Shown: one piece after another, positions 13,420 through 14,425 of the stretch | How the letters are laid out: the number at the start of each line of letters is the position of its first letter | Position numbering within the stretch: position 1 is the stretch's first letter | Assembly (NCBI GenBank): GCA_947452325.1 | Contig: CANGCZ010000018.1 | Span: 1-14,425, forward strand | Direction of reading: 5' to 3' | DNA: 14,425 nucleotides | From: Comamonadaceae bacterium | GTDB lineage: Bacteria > Pseudomonadota > Gammaproteobacteria > Burkholderiales > Burkholderiaceae_C | The notes under the pieces: generated by a model | Databases searched by the model: none | What the model was told of the DNA's origin: nothing | Seen by the model: the letters and a program-made list of their open reading frames with translations, nothing else | Translations under genes and position numbers: made by a program

Positions 13420-13434
13420 GGGGTCCAATTCCCC
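13420..13434. repeat. Hairpin with TCCAATT loop, copy 2
   Basis: GGGG-TCCAATT-CCCC repeats the loop and most of the stem of the hairpin at 13076-13092, in the same orientation, just after the small gene that ends at 13364. An upstream GGCCCC (13395-13400) could pair with the first arm instead. Confidence 0.5.
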
Positions 13435-13461
13435 AAGCACGGCCACCTCTCGACAGGGCGC

Positions 13462-13491
13462 AGCAAAATTCTAAACAAAAAGAATCTTGCT
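13462..13491. repeat. Inverted repeat between convergent small genes
   Basis: AGCAAAATTCT (13462-13472) and AGAATCTTGCT (13481-13491) are complementary at ten of eleven positions around the eight-base loop AAACAAAA. It lies between the plus-strand gene ending at 13364 and the minus-strand ORF ending at 13515. No clean U-tract follows on either strand, so it is either a weak terminator or an element end. Confidence 0.5.
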
Positions 13492-13514
13492 AGCTAATTG
13501 GATACGGCACGATC

Positions 13515-13664
13515 TCACATCCTGATGTGCTCCACCTGCCACGTGTAAAGCTCACTCTGTAGCCAGCCTGTTTCTTCCAAGGCCTTGCTCTCGACCAGCT
13601 TCAATATGTCGGCCTCGGTCACCTCTACATGACGAACTTCGCAGATGCCGGTTTCGTTCGGCAT
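13515..13664 (-). CDS. Hypothetical 49-residue protein downstream of fliN
   Basis: A short minus-strand ORF (MPNETGICEVRHVEVTEADILKLV...) starts at the ATG at 13664, immediately after an in-frame TAA, and ends at TGA 13517-13515. The protein-like composition (acidic amphipathic helix TEADILKLVESKALEETGW, then LYTWQVEHIRM) is more convincing than expected for random sequence. No clear ribosome-binding site is visible. It follows fliN by 50 bases on the same strand, where fliO is often found, but it has no membrane segment and is not FliO. It could be the fragment of a longer phage- or island-type protein. Confidence 0.4.
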   Translation of the reverse strand: MPNETGICEVRHVEVTEADILKLVESKALEETGWLQSELYTWQVEHIRM

Positions 13665-13714
13665 TTACGATGGCATGTCTGGCATGCGCGGCGGGTGTTT
13701 TTAGCGATAGCGCT

Positions 13715-14065
13715 TTACAGTGATTTCAACCTGTCGGTAGACGGCACCACGCGCGTCAGGCGAATACCGTAGCGGTCGTTGACCAACACCACTTCGCCTT
13801 GTGCGACCACCGTGTCGTTGACCAGCAAATCCAAAGGTTCACCGGCGATGCGGTCAAGCTCGACCACGCTGCCTTGGGTCAGACGCATCAAGTCTTTGAT
13901 TTTGATGTTGGTGCGACCCACTTCAATAGACAAATTGACTGAAATGTTTTGCAACACTTCAGGGTTGATGTTGCCGGGTTGCGAGACTTGAAATTCGTCC
14001 GACGTCGGGGACAGAGAATCGTCCTCGGGTTCTTGTTCCGGTGTGTCGTTGGTGGTGTCGTTCAT
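13715..14065 (-). CDS. fliN: Flagellar motor switch protein FliN
   Basis: FliN forms the lower rim of the flagellar C-ring with FliM and FliG, and takes part in rotation switching and export-substrate docking. The 116-residue protein has an acidic, disordered N-terminus (1-35) and a single SpoA (surface presentation of antigens) domain (40-110). The FliN signature is clear: SVNLSIEVGRTNIKIKDLM, GSVVELDR, GEPLDLLVNDTVVAQGEVVLV, YGIRLTRVV. It starts 17 bases after the fliM stop in the usual order. Downstream, where fliO and fliP normally follow, only accessory sequence is found. Confidence 0.95.
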   Translation of the reverse strand: MNDTTNDTPEQEPEDDSLSPTSDEFQVSQPGNINPEVLQNISVNLSIEVGRTNIKIKDLMRLTQGSVVELDRIAGEPLDLLVNDTVVAQGEVVLVNDRYGIRLTRVVPSTDRLKSL

Positions 14066-14082
14066 GGTGTCATCCTGCCTTG

Positions 14083-14425
14083 TTAGTTGTGTCCGGGGAC
14101 CAGTTGTTTCTCAATCCTTACCGCCACATTCGAGCCGCGTGTGCCGATATTCACTCCGAAGGAAGGCACACCATTGGCCATGAAATGCGCGAGTTCGGGT
14201 TTCTTGAAGAACAGCATGTCGCCTTCCTTCATGGTTTGCAAATGGTGTAAGGTGGTTTTGATTTTCCCCATCTCTACACGTATGTCGAGTTCGGAGTCGC
14301 CAACCGCGACCGCCAGGTCCTCGCGCCAAATCTTGTCGGACTCTTCGTTGCCGTCGCCCGAAGCCACGCGGTTGCGCAACAGGTCGCGCATGGGTTTGAG
14401 CGTGGCGTATGGGTAGACCAGATCG
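14083..14425 (-). CDS. fliM: Flagellar motor switch protein FliM, C-terminal part
   Basis: FliM is the middle C-ring protein that binds phospho-CheY and FliN. Only the last 113 or so residues are in the window; the gene continues beyond the right edge, and the ORF is open to the end. The visible part reads DLVYPYATLKPMRDLL at its start (the end of the middle domain) and then the SpoA-type C-terminal domain (LAVAVGDSELDIRVEMGKI ... LQTMKEGDMLFF ... GVNIGTRGSNVAVRIEKQL). The order fliM-fliN with a 17-base gap is the standard one. Confidence 0.95.
   Translation of the reverse strand, partial: DLVYPYATLKPMRDLLRNRVASGDGNEESDKIWREDLAVAVGDSELDIRVEMGKIKTTLHHLQTMKEGDMLFFKKPELAHFMANGVPSFGVNIGTRGSNVAVRIEKQLVPGHN

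Noticed and set aside
11520..13714. CRISPR array or retron in the accessory region
   Set aside because: There are no regularly spaced repeats with spacers and no reverse transcriptase or cas-like gene. The repeats seen are only pairs or a three-unit 10-bp run.

Overview
The window looks like a chromosomal segment of a betaproteobacterium, most likely Burkholderiales (Comamonadaceae-like). The support is the style of the housekeeping proteins: a 972-residue NrdA with two N-terminal ATP-cone-type regions, the ampD / PP0621-type / cytochrome-c-assembly-like gene run, and the ffh and miaB versions seen here. The assignment is by protein recognition, not by a marker gene.

Left part (1-6290), all on the minus strand. 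A membrane protein of the CcsA/YpjD type, a 73-residue PP0621-like zinc-ribbon membrane protein and the anhydro-muropeptide amidase AmpD form a tightly packed operon, with start/stop overlap and a 3-base gap. Downstream come nrdA and nrdB, the class Ia ribonucleotide reductase. They have their own promoter, which carries two NrdR-box-like palindromes 32 bp apart. An intrinsic terminator follows nrdB, and a further gene appears to start at the very left edge.

Middle part (6290-11113). ffh (signal recognition particle GTPase) is divergent from the CcsA-like gene and ends at a strong bidirectional terminator. On the other side of that terminator, a membrane-anchored alpha-carbonic anhydrase with a long coiled-coil N-terminal extension is read from the opposite strand. 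A small cupin gene on the minus strand is followed by miaB (tRNA ms2i6A methylthiotransferase) on the plus strand, which ends near a stable hairpin.

Right part (about 11113-13710) is an accessory, compositionally different (more A+T-rich) region lying between miaB and the flagellar switch genes fliN and fliM. It holds a lone ribbon-helix-helix protein with an FIKGAPD motif and a palindromic upstream site. Next is a well-defined candidate small RNA (about 11594-11718) with extended -10 promoter, GNRA hairpin, long-range closing stem and intrinsic terminator. A two-gene minus-strand unit follows (a small OB/cold-shock-like protein with a TTG start and a 192-residue protein of unknown function), then a stretch of short ORFs, remnants and small repeats. 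The flagellar genes fliN and fliM (partial) run on the minus strand into this region, and fliO/fliP are not present where they are usually found.

The best candidates for something undescribed are the small RNA with its helically phased upstream repeats, and the OB-like/192-residue gene pair beside it.
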